DNA of 7,771 nt from Bacteroidota bacterium. Its GTDB lineage: Bacteria; Bacteroidota; Bacteroidia; Bacteroidales; UBA1556. The stretch covers positions 1 to 7,771 of the forward strand of contig QNXT01000041.1 in NCBI GenBank assembly GCA_003973505.1, in the 5' to 3' direction. How positions within the stretch are numbered: position 1 is the stretch's first letter; every line of letters begins with the position of its first letter. Shown one piece after another: positions 1 through 5,049 of the stretch. The notes under the pieces are model-generated. The model made no database searches and was not told where the DNA came from. It saw only the letters and a program-made list of their open reading frames with translations. Both the position numbers and the translations under genes were made by a program.

Positions 1-1
1 A

Positions 2-28
2 ATGGGTGGCGGAATGCCAATGATGTAA
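2..28 (+). CDS. groL: C-terminal end of probable chaperonin GroEL (partial)
   Basis: Only the last eight codons and the stop are inside the window; in this frame they read MGGGMPMM followed by TAA. A Gly/Met-rich tail of this kind is the hallmark of the disordered C-terminus of GroEL, which projects into the folding chamber. The family assignment rests on this tail alone. An intrinsic terminator 98 bases downstream fits the end of a transcription unit. Another open frame (NGWRNANDVISIVV then TAA at 43-45) cannot be formally excluded, but it has no recognisable signature. Confidence 0.5.
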   Translation: MGGGMPMM

Positions 29-125
29 TATCAATTGTAGTTTAAAATGCCCTAAGGCAATTTTTAACATACAATGGTTTATGCCGAGATAATCGGTATA
101 ATATCAGCCCATTTTAATAAACGAC

Positions 126-167
126 AAGCGTCGGCGTCGCTCCAAGCGATACCGACGCTTTTTTTTT
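126..167 (+). terminator. Intrinsic terminator of the GroEL-like transcription unit
   Basis: A perfect 9-bp outer stem pairs AAGCGTCGG (126-134) with CCGACGCTT (152-160). An inner TCGCT/AGCGA stem sits around a CCA loop, and a run of nine T (159-167) follows directly. This is a textbook Rho-independent terminator for plus-strand transcription arriving from the gene ending at 28. The left side has no matching A-run, so it looks unidirectional. The 97 bases before it (29-125) hold only a weak hairpin at 81-99 (ATGCCGA/TCGGTAT with one wobble). Confidence 0.85.
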
Positions 168-188
168 ATTCCGGACTCGGCACATCTC

Positions 189-238
189 TACTAGCGAGGG
201 TTTCGCTTTGAGCGAAGCCCTCACTTTTCCTGCTAGTA
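189..238. repeat. Two-tier inverted repeat (hairpin) in intergenic region
   Basis: An inner 12-bp stem pairs positions 196-207 with 211-222 around a TTG loop, with one G-T wobble. An outer 7-bp stem pairs TACTAGC (189-195) with GCTAGTA (232-238), leaving a 9-base bulge (223-231) on one side. No T-run follows on either strand, so it is not a standard intrinsic terminator. It could be an RNA structure or a degenerate palindromic repeat element; its function is not visible. Confidence 0.6.
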
Positions 239-276
239 TAAGTCATCGGATGACTCAAAGTCATCCGATGACTTAT
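238..276. repeat. Nested perfect palindrome, 18-bp arms
   Basis: Positions 238-255 pair perfectly with 259-276 around a 3-base loop (CAA). Each arm is itself nearly palindromic: AGTCATC-G-GATGACT in the left arm and AGTCATC-C-GATGACT in the right. Four copies of one 7-mer therefore lie in alternating orientation, allowing either one long hairpin or two short ones. It lies between the 3' ends of two convergent genes (GroEL-like, plus; rhomboid, minus). An A-run follows on the plus strand (279-286), which on the minus strand is a T-run before the hairpin, so it is not a classical terminator in either direction. Confidence 0.75.
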
Positions 277-334
277 GTAAAAAAAATAGGAAACCCCATT
301 TCATATTGTGAATGAGTTTAGAGGAGATAATTTT

Positions 335-964
335 CTAAGCTCCTCCAAAAATCACCTGAAAGAAATGCACAAGTCGTTCGGGGCGCAATGCAATAATATA
401 AACCACTCCATAAACCGAACCCCAGAAATGAGCATTATGCCCAATATTATCCATTTGCTTTTTGTCCATATAGGCGGTAAACCCCAAATATAAAAGGCCA
501 AAAAGCCAGGAAGGAATCATAAAAGGAATGAATAAAAGTCCCATGCGACCCTCGGGATAAAGAATGATGCTGGCAAATACGATGGCACTTACCGCACCAG
601 AAGCTCCTACTGCATTATAATGCGGATTGTCTTTATGTTTGAAATAACTTCCCAAACTCGATAAAAATAGCGCCGGAATAAAAAGCCCGAGAAAAACCAA
701 ATTGGCCATCATGCCAAAATAATTGGTAAAGAAAATCATAACGATATCCCCAAACATCCATAATACATACATATTGAATCCCAGGTGCATCATGTCAGCG
801 TGAACTAAGCCATGAGAGAAAAATCGATACCACTCCTTGAAATGCTTTATACGATAAGCATTGAATAATAATTTCCCAAATATATTTTGATCTTTAAAAG
901 CCTTAAATGATGTGAATACGATGGGAATGATTATAAGGAATAAAATGAGGTCGTATGAGTGCAT
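335..964 (-). CDS. Rhomboid-family intramembrane serine protease
   Basis: This 209-residue, strongly hydrophobic protein has multiple membrane segments. Rhomboids cleave substrate transmembrane helices within the bilayer using a Ser-His dyad. The expected signatures appear in order: HxxxN in the second helix region (H60, N64, with SHGLVHADMMHLGFN around it), the catalytic GASGAVSA motif with Ser122, and a final helix with HNAHFWGSVYG, where His179 is the likely catalytic histidine and G182 follows in the usual spacing. All active-site positions are present, so the enzyme looks competent. The length fits the compact six-helix bacterial type without extra domains. The start at 964 is the first in-frame ATG and precedes a hydrophobic helix. 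It lies 152 bases downstream of smpB on the same strand, too far for tight coupling. Its substrate cannot be deduced from context. Confidence 0.93.
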   Translation of the reverse strand: MHSYDLILFLIIIPIVFTSFKAFKDQNIFGKLLFNAYRIKHFKEWYRFFSHGLVHADMMHLGFNMYVLWMFGDIVMIFFTNYFGMMANLVFLGLFIPALFLSSLGSYFKHKDNPHYNAVGASGAVSAIVFASIILYPEGRMGLLFIPFMIPSWLFGLLYLGFTAYMDKKQMDNIGHNAHFWGSVYGVVYIIALRPERLVHFFQVIFGGA

Positions 965-1116
965 TGTATGTGGGTTATAGAGTTACGAGTTGTTGAGTTA
1001 TTTAGTTATGAGTTGATGAGTCAGTGTGTTATGTGTTTGTGAGATGTTTGTTAGTGAGTTGTTTGATAATCATTGGGCAAATCAAAAATCAAAAACCTAA
1101 AATCTCAAATCAAATA
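965..1116. repeat. Degenerate low-complexity spacer with short-period repeats
   Basis: The spacer between rhomboid and smpB has two compositional halves. Positions 980-1014 carry GAGTT-like words at 980, 987, 995, 1003 (TAGTT) and 1010, a 7-8 base period, followed by GTTTGTGAG-like words up to about 1065. Positions 1079-1116 are an A-rich series of AAATC/AAAATC words. No hairpin terminator, tRNA or credible ORF is visible. Such degenerate spacers look like decayed simple repeats; the plus-strand ORF starting here is the shadow of smpB. Confidence 0.5.
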
Positions 1117-1563
1117 TCAGTACCGTTCCCGTTCCATGTCGCGCTTCACGTCTTTCTCTTTAATGCTAGCACGTTTGTCATAGAGTTTTTTACCTTTTGC
1201 CAAAGCGATATCCAGTTTTGCCAATCCTTTTTCGTTAATAAAAAGGCGTAAAGGGATAATGGTCAAGCCCTTGTCTTTTATTTTATTGTGGTATTTCCCC
1301 AATTCACGAGCGGTCATTAATAGCTTACGGTCGCGACGGGGTTCGTGGGCATTATAAGAGCCATATTCGTATTCGGCGATATACATATTACGGATAAATA
1401 ATTCATCGCCAATGAAAGTACAATAAGCATCAGTAATATTTGCTTTTCCAGCCCGAATGGATTTAATTTCAGTACCAGTAAGCATAATGCCTGCAGTTAC
1501 TTCATCGGTAATGAAATATTCGTAAAAAGCACGTTTGTTTTTTATTTCGATTTTTGCTGCCAT
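1117..1563 (-). CDS. smpB: SsrA-binding protein SmpB (trans-translation)
   Basis: SmpB binds tmRNA (SsrA) and delivers it to stalled ribosomes, occupying the decoding centre and mRNA channel so that stalled chains are tagged for proteolysis. The 148-residue length is typical. Conserved blocks are visible: [10 protein letters not shown] near residues 9-18, the [13 protein letters not shown] block at 30-42, RDRKLLM in the middle, and [10 protein letters not shown] at about 122-131. A charged C-terminal tail ([15 protein letters not shown]) corresponds to the helix that enters the mRNA channel. The ATG lies 2 bases after the stop of the Sua5-type gene, so it is the last gene of a compact four-ORF operon. 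The tmRNA gene itself is not in this window. Confidence 0.97.
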   Translation of the reverse strand: MAAKIEIKNKRAFYEYFITDEVTAGIMLTGTEIKSIRAGKANITDAYCTFIGDELFIRNMYIAEYEYGSYNAHEPRRDRKLLMTARELGKYHNKIKDKGLTIIPLRLFINEKGLAKLDIALAKGKKLYDKRASIKEKDVKRDMERERY

Positions 1564-1565
1564 CT

Positions 1566-2129
1566 TTACTTTCTTAATACATCAAAATTACCGTCGGGGT
1601 ATATGCGAATAACGGTAGAAGGTTTTACTTCAACGTCAAAATCACGCTCTAAATCAACTACATAGTTTACCCTTTTTAGTAATTTTTCGTCAATTTCGTT
1701 GAAAGAGATCGGGGTAGGTTGTCCCGAAAAATTTGCTGAAGTGGAAACGATGGGGTGTCCTAGTTCCTTAATCAAAGCCTTATTAAAATCACTGCGTGAA
1801 ACACGTACACCGATGGTTTTATCATCGCTAATCAATGATTTGGCAAGATTTTTTGCATTGTCATACACAATGGTTAGAGGTCTATCCCAGCTTTCCATTA
1901 AATCAAAGGCAATCTCGGGAACTTCTTCCACAATGTTTTTAATATTATCGGGTTCGCATATCAAAACAATCATTGATTTTTGCGAGAGTCGTTTTTTGAG
2001 TTTGAAAATCTCTTGTACAGCTTTATTATTCGTTGCATCGCAACCAATTCCCCATACGGTATCAGTAGGGTAGATGATTATTCCCCCTTTCTTCAATACG
2101 GATACTGCTTTTTCAACTTCCTCTTTCAT
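1566..2129 (-). CDS. tsaC: L-threonylcarbamoyladenylate synthase (Sua5/YciO/YrdC family)
   Basis: This enzyme makes threonylcarbamoyl-AMP from threonine, bicarbonate and ATP, the first step of the universal t6A37 modification of ANN-decoding tRNAs. The 187-residue protein is a single YrdC domain of the short TsaC type, without the C-terminal Sua5 domain. Visible signatures are [13 protein letters not shown] at 20-32, the basic KLKKR segment at 43-47 followed by KSM, GVRVS at 107-111, and the STSANFSG nucleotide-binding motif at 129-136. The start ATG overlaps the stop of the upstream GT9 ORF as ATGA (2126-2129), and smpB starts 2 bases beyond its own stop. Co-translation in the operon is therefore likely. 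The YciO paralogue subfamily is a less likely alternative. Confidence 0.93.
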   Translation of the reverse strand: MKEEVEKAVSVLKKGGIIIYPTDTVWGIGCDATNNKAVQEIFKLKKRLSQKSMIVLICEPDNIKNIVEEVPEIAFDLMESWDRPLTIVYDNAKNLAKSLISDDKTIGVRVSRSDFNKALIKELGHPIVSTSANFSGQPTPISFNEIDEKLLKRVNYVVDLERDFDVEVKPSTVIRIYPDGNFDVLRK

Positions 2130-2674
2130 TTGTCCTCCAAAACCTTAGTTAATTGTTCTGTTTTTATCCTAATGGCACAATCAAAATGTCCTTCCGGGCA
2201 AGCTTTTTTTCCGTGCAAGCCACAAGGTCGGCAACTGAGTTTTTCTTCAACTTCAACAATATACCTTTCCTCTGACGTTGGGCCAAAACCAAAGGCTGGT
2301 ACTGTTGAGCAGAAAATGGCCGTTGTGGGGGCATTCACTGCTGAGGCAAAATGCATGGGAGCCGAATCATTCACATAATTCATTTTGGCATCCTGCATCA
2401 ATGCTGCCGATTCAAGCATATTCAATTGACCGCACAAATTTACACAATTAGCCGCTTTACTTTTACGAATAATTTCATCGGCTTGTGCCAAATCACTAGG
2501 CCCACCAATAAAGTAGATTTTGTATTTATTATTTAATGCAATTAAGAGTTCAACCCATTTAGCCACAGGGTATTGCTTGGTAAACCAAACCGATGATGCG
2601 GCAATCACTAAATAAGTTTCCTTTTTATAGTCGGCCACTTTATCAAAGTCAGCTTGCTGTGGATACAACTTCAT
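2126..2674 (-). CDS. GT9 glycosyltransferase, C-terminal (donor-binding) half of a split gene
   Basis: This ORF encodes the second Rossmann domain of a glycosyltransferase family 9 (ADP-heptose:LPS heptosyltransferase-like) enzyme, 182 residues. Visible signatures are AASSVWFTKQYPVAKW (25-40), the FIGGPSD strand-loop (55-61), and the donor-site NDSAPMHFASA (102-112) followed by TAIF and FGFGP. A Cys-rich SCRPCGLHGKKACPEGHFDC segment (147-166) is of the kind seen in many GT9 proteins. The N-terminal half is absent here and encoded in the preceding ORF in another frame. The first ATG lies in the interdomain linker and overlaps the upstream stop as ATGA (2671-2674). Either a one-base frameshift broke an intact gene or the two halves are made separately and assemble. 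Half-lengths of 154 and 182 sum to 336 residues, about a normal GT9, so nothing appears missing. Confidence 0.88.
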   Translation of the reverse strand: MKLYPQQADFDKVADYKKETYLVIAASSVWFTKQYPVAKWVELLIALNNKYKIYFIGGPSDLAQADEIIRKSKAANCVNLCGQLNMLESAALMQDAKMNYVNDSAPMHFASAVNAPTTAIFCSTVPAFGFGPTSEERYIVEVEEKLSCRPCGLHGKKACPEGHFDCAIRIKTEQLTKVLEDK

Positions 2675-3135
2675 GCCGAAGGTTGTTCTATAAAATCTTC
2701 AAGCAACTGTAAATTTCGCTCTGTCTCGTGTAAGGTTCCTTCTTCCGAAATGTGATGAGCTACCTTTTTAGTGAACGTAAAAGAAAGTGGATTTTTATCG
2801 AAACCGACTGTGTATTTTGCGTCAGAACGAGCTGTGATTAAACCACTTGAGAAAAATCGTTGTGCATTGAATACAGCGTCGTACTTTTCAGCTCGTACTT
2901 GCGAAATGATTTGCAGTAGATTCTTTGTCTTTTGTTCCTTTTTGTTCCAAATCAATACTTTATTGAGAAAAGGATGGTTTAATAAAAGGCCTTCGTTTCC
3001 CTTTCGTAGAAGAAAATCGATACGAGCATTGGGATAGGTAGTATGCAGTGCCTCAATCAATGGCGTAGCTAAAACCACATCACCAATAAAAGCCGTTTGA
3101 ATAATTAATACCTTTCTCAATTTCGTCGTATCCAT
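2671..3135 (-). CDS. GT9 glycosyltransferase, N-terminal (acceptor-binding) half of a split gene
   Basis: This 154-residue ORF opens with KVLIIQTAFIGDVVLATPLI (about residues 8-27), the canonical first beta-strand and loop of GT9 heptosyltransferases, in which the Asp of the GD motif is a conserved functional residue. The GFDKNPLSFTFT and HETERNLQLLEDF segments lead into the linker, as in full-length relatives. It then stops (PSA, TGA) exactly where the C-terminal half begins in the -1 frame. GT9 enzymes add sugars to lipid-A core or other envelope glycans at the inner membrane. This is the first gene of the operon with the C-terminal half, tsaC-like and smpB. Alone it lacks the nucleotide-sugar site, so activity would require the downstream ORF or frameshifting. 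Confidence 0.88.
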   Translation of the reverse strand: MDTTKLRKVLIIQTAFIGDVVLATPLIEALHTTYPNARIDFLLRKGNEGLLLNHPFLNKVLIWNKKEQKTKNLLQIISQVRAEKYDAVFNAQRFFSSGLITARSDAKYTVGFDKNPLSFTFTKKVAHHISEEGTLHETERNLQLLEDFIEQPSA

Positions 3136-3139
3136 AAAA

Positions 3140-3147
3140 CAAAACTA
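3140..3147 (-). promoter_or_regulatory. Candidate -7 box of the GT9-tsaC-smpB operon
   Basis: On the minus strand the sequence reads TAGTTTTG, a full match to the Bacteroidota TAnnTTTG element, ending only 4 bases before the ATG at 3135. Transcription would then start at or next to the start codon, giving a leaderless or nearly leaderless mRNA. A TTG lies at 3164-3166, but the 16-base spacing is shorter than usual for this promoter class, which lowers confidence. Confidence 0.35.
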
Positions 3148-3203
3148 CATTTTTTTTTGCAGGCAATTTCGAAGAATTATGCAAATATCCCAATATGTTG
3201 GTA

Positions 3204-3234
3204 TTGATAATATGTCTTAATAGCTTCATTTTTG
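3204..3234 (+). promoter_or_regulatory. Candidate promoter of the cytochrome c-like gene
   Basis: A TTG at 3204-3206 is followed, after 20 bases, by CATTTTTG (3227-3234), a one-mismatch version of TAnnTTTG. The leader to the ATG at 3278 would be roughly 40 bases. An imperfect palindrome, ATCCCAA-tatg-TTGGTAT (3187-3204), overlaps the upstream end and could be an operator. This is a consensus match only. Confidence 0.3.
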
Positions 3235-3277
3235 CAGCATAATATTTAGGAATCAAGAAACATAAATCAATATTAGA

Positions 3278-3742
3278 ATGAAAAAAATATTAATCGCAAC
3301 CAATGTCGTATTTTTAGGCACAACGCTAATCTTAGCTTATATTTTATTATTTACAGGTACAGAATTGGTTAAGCTGCCAAACGATACACGAACAACGGTA
3401 AAATATGCTCCTGATTTGCGAGAATTGGTAATGAGTGAAATGCGTGATTACTTAGTGATTATGGCTGAAATTCAGCAAGGAATTGCTGAAAACAATCCTG
3501 ATAAAATTTATGAAGCAGCCTCACGTCAAGGGCAAGCATCCATTGATGAAACACCTGCCCGATTGCTAAAATTGTCGCCCTTGGCTTGTAAGCAAATGGG
3601 TTTTCGTGGGCATCATTTGTTTCAAGCTATCGCCGATAGTGCAAAAACGAATTATAATCCAAAAACGACTATTAAGCAAATGGCTGACCTGACCAATAAT
3701 TGTGTGGCTTGTCATGCTACCTATAAAGTAGTGGTGGAGTAG
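3278..3742 (+). CDS. Membrane-anchored class II-like c-type cytochrome
   Basis: A 154-residue protein with an N-terminal hydrophobic segment (about residues 4-25) acting as an export signal or uncleaved anchor; no clear cleavage site is seen. It has a single haem-attachment motif, CVACH (142-146), just before the C-terminus. A haem motif at the C-terminal end of a largely helical domain is the arrangement of class II cytochromes (cytochrome c'/c556), where haem sits in a four-helix bundle. The first helix (around MSEMRDYLVIMAEIQQG) has methionines that could supply the sixth ligand, as in c556, but this cannot be settled by eye. It would act as an electron carrier or haem sensor outside the cytoplasmic membrane. 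It starts a plus-strand unit, divergent from the GT9 operon, and ends at a terminator, so it is probably monocistronic. Confidence 0.75.
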   Translation: MKKILIATNVVFLGTTLILAYILLFTGTELVKLPNDTRTTVKYAPDLRELVMSEMRDYLVIMAEIQQGIAENNPDKIYEAASRQGQASIDETPARLLKLSPLACKQMGFRGHHLFQAIADSAKTNYNPKTTIKQMADLTNNCVACHATYKVVVE

Positions 3743-3775
3743 GCGTAGAAGATTTATTTTAATTAAAACCTTAGG

Positions 3776-3804
3776 ATGCGGAGTATTTATGCTTCGCATT
3801 TTTT
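3776..3804 (+). terminator. Intrinsic terminator after the cytochrome gene
   Basis: ATGCGGAGT (3776-3784) pairs with GCTTCGCAT (3791-3799) with two G-T wobbles around a 6-base loop, and a six-base T-run (3799-3804) follows. It lies 33 bases after the stop at 3742 and before the promoter-like box of the TPR gene, so it separates the two plus-strand genes into different transcription units. Confidence 0.7.
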
Positions 3805-3820
3805 GTGTCTATTATCTTAG

Positions 3821-3828
3821 TAATTTTG
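3821..3828 (+). promoter_or_regulatory. Candidate -7 box upstream of the TPR gene
   Basis: TAATTTTG is a full match to the Bacteroidota TAnnTTTG element and lies 26 bases before the ATG at 3855, a normal leader length. A TTTTG ends at 3805, 15 bases upstream, closer than the usual spacing to the -33 element. Its position directly after a terminator supports an independent promoter here. Confidence 0.5.
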
Positions 3829-3854
3829 CAAGTAACCGAAAATAAACTAATAAG

Positions 3855-4478
3855 ATGCGAATTAAGAAAAATAGTTTTATTGCCATTGCGTTGATAATCA
3901 TTATTGTGTCCATTGCTTACTATGTAGCTTTGACGGTTACGGTTGATTCTGCTAATAAAGAGCTCTTAAAGGTAATGGAGAACAATTATCAAGATAAGAG
4001 TTTAATTTATGATGCTGTTAAAAGTCTTGATATGGCGATATTTATGATGCCTTGGAATCATGATTTGCGTTTGAATAGAAGGTCTTTATTATTGCAAATT
4101 AATGATTATGCGGGAGCTCTTGAAGCAGTTCAAGACGATTTGAAAGTGGGAAAAGATGGGTTGGCCTATGAATATGAAGGTTTATGTTACGAATTTCTGA
4201 ATCAAAAGGATAAGGCATATAAATCATATCGAAAGGCATTGCAATTGTATGAAGATGAACTTGCAGAAACACCAAATGATGATTTCCGTACTGCCGAGAT
4301 TGCTACTTTATCAATGATTTTAGGTGATACGCTTCGTGCTCAAGAAATTCTTAAAACGCGCAAAATTCCAAGCGATAGTTTAGCTGCAAGTTATATCGAA
4401 AGGAATAACCAATTTATACTGCAGTATAAATCAGGAGGTCTTCGGTATTTTTATAATAAGGCAAAAGAGCGAAATTAG
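3855..4478 (+). CDS. Membrane-anchored TPR-repeat protein of unknown role
   Basis: A 207-residue protein with a short basic N-terminus (MRIKKN), one strongly hydrophobic helix at about 7-27, and then a helical region. At least one clear TPR-like unit is present (LAYEYEGLCYEFLNQKDKAY followed by a KALQLY helix), flanked by weaker helical pairs (AVKSLDMAIFMMPWNHDLRL; YAGALEAV). Such proteins usually scaffold protein-protein contacts; the topology predicts the repeats outside the cytoplasmic membrane. No catalytic motif is visible, and the partner cannot be inferred. It appears to be transcribed alone, from the box at 3821. Its stop codon overlaps that of the convergent DUF1232 gene by 4 bases. 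Confidence 0.75.
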   Translation: MRIKKNSFIAIALIIIIVSIAYYVALTVTVDSANKELLKVMENNYQDKSLIYDAVKSLDMAIFMMPWNHDLRLNRRSLLLQINDYAGALEAVQDDLKVGKDGLAYEYEGLCYEFLNQKDKAYKSYRKALQLYEDELAETPNDDFRTAEIATLSMILGDTLRAQEILKTRKIPSDSLAASYIERNNQFILQYKSGGLRYFYNKAKERN

Positions 4479-4930
4479 ATTTTTCGTTTTAGCTTTCCCC
4501 AAATACCTTTTCCAAGCATGTTGTGGGCGTCGTCCACAATGTTTTGTACAGCGGTTAAAATGTTTCCCTCGCCAGCCCAATGCTTGTGAATAATCTCAGG
4601 GCTAATCTTATTTACCATAATGTGTATGAGATAAGCTGCCAAAGCAATGTCGTCAATATATCCTGCGGGGCCAATAATGGCTTCAGGAATAAGGTCGATG
4701 GGTGAGATAAAATAGAGGATTACAAGGCTAATCTTTGCTTTATGTTCAATGCCTACAGCTTTGTCCACCAATAACTTGGTTAGCAAATGAAATAAATCTG
4801 GAGCAAGGAGGATGTATTCAAACCATTTGTTTTTTCGTCCTTCTGTTTTCTTTTCCCACTTACGAATAATCGTGCGCAATTTCTGATAGAAATCGGCATT
4901 CCGTTCTTTGGTATAATATACTTGACTCAT
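4475..4930 (-). CDS. DUF1232 (YkvA-like) membrane-associated protein
   Basis: The 151-residue protein contains the signature of the DUF1232 family: ILYFISPIDLIPEAI followed by GYIDDIALAAYLI in the central region. The SPIDLIPE...DD pattern is the defining conserved core of this small protein family, present in many bacteria and plants, whose biochemical role is not established. The N-terminal third is basic and amphipathic (KLRTIIRKWEKKTEGRKNKW), and the tail is Lys-rich. The core includes one hydrophobic helix that may insert into or lie against the membrane. It stands alone on the minus strand, facing the TPR gene, with both stop codons sharing bases 4475-4478. No separate terminator fits between them. 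Confidence 0.85.
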   Translation of the reverse strand: MSQVYYTKERNADFYQKLRTIIRKWEKKTEGRKNKWFEYILLAPDLFHLLTKLLVDKAVGIEHKAKISLVILYFISPIDLIPEAIIGPAGYIDDIALAAYLIHIMVNKISPEIIHKHWAGEGNILTAVQNIVDDAHNMLGKGIWGKLKRKI

Positions 4931-4990
4931 GCTGTAAAATTAATGCTTTTTGTGGATATGAAATTTGAGCTTTGAATGCTGTTGTTTATC

Positions 4991-5038
4991 TCGCAGATTT
5001 ACCCAGATAGTTTTCTGCGTAAATCTGCGAAATCTGCG
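4991..5038. repeat. Intergenic CTGCG inverted and direct repeat
   Basis: Positions 4991-5007 pair with 5014-5030 (core GCAGATTTAC/GTAAATCTGC) with a single mismatch around a 6-base loop. The unit AAATCTGCG then occurs twice head to tail (5021-5029 and 5030-5038). The structure lies 12 bases past the MYG1-family stop (5050) on the minus strand, so it may form an mRNA 3' hairpin for that gene, but no T-run follows on that strand. It resembles short intergenic repeats dispersed in Bacteroidota genomes. Confidence 0.65.
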
Positions 5039-5049
5039 AAAAATAAAAC

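Noticed and set aside
238..287. Intrinsic terminator for the rhomboid gene
   Set aside because: On the minus strand the T-run comes before the hairpin, and on the plus strand an A-run follows, so the order is wrong for both directions.
965..1116. tmRNA (ssrA) gene next to smpB
   Set aside because: No tRNA-like ends, no tag reading frame and only 152 bases of low-complexity sequence.
1024..1251. Plus-strand 75-residue ORF
   Set aside because: Its 3' part is antisense to smpB and its 5' part lies in low-complexity spacer; no motif is visible.
1699..2378. Two overlapping plus-strand ORFs of 124 and 132 residues
   Set aside because: They are antisense to the tsaC-like and GT9 genes, which have unmistakable family motifs.
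3278..4930. A new multi-gene defence or signalling system around the cytochrome, TPR and DUF1232 genes
   Set aside because: The genes have separate promoters or opposite orientation and no effector, nuclease or sensor pairing is visible, so the grouping is not supported.
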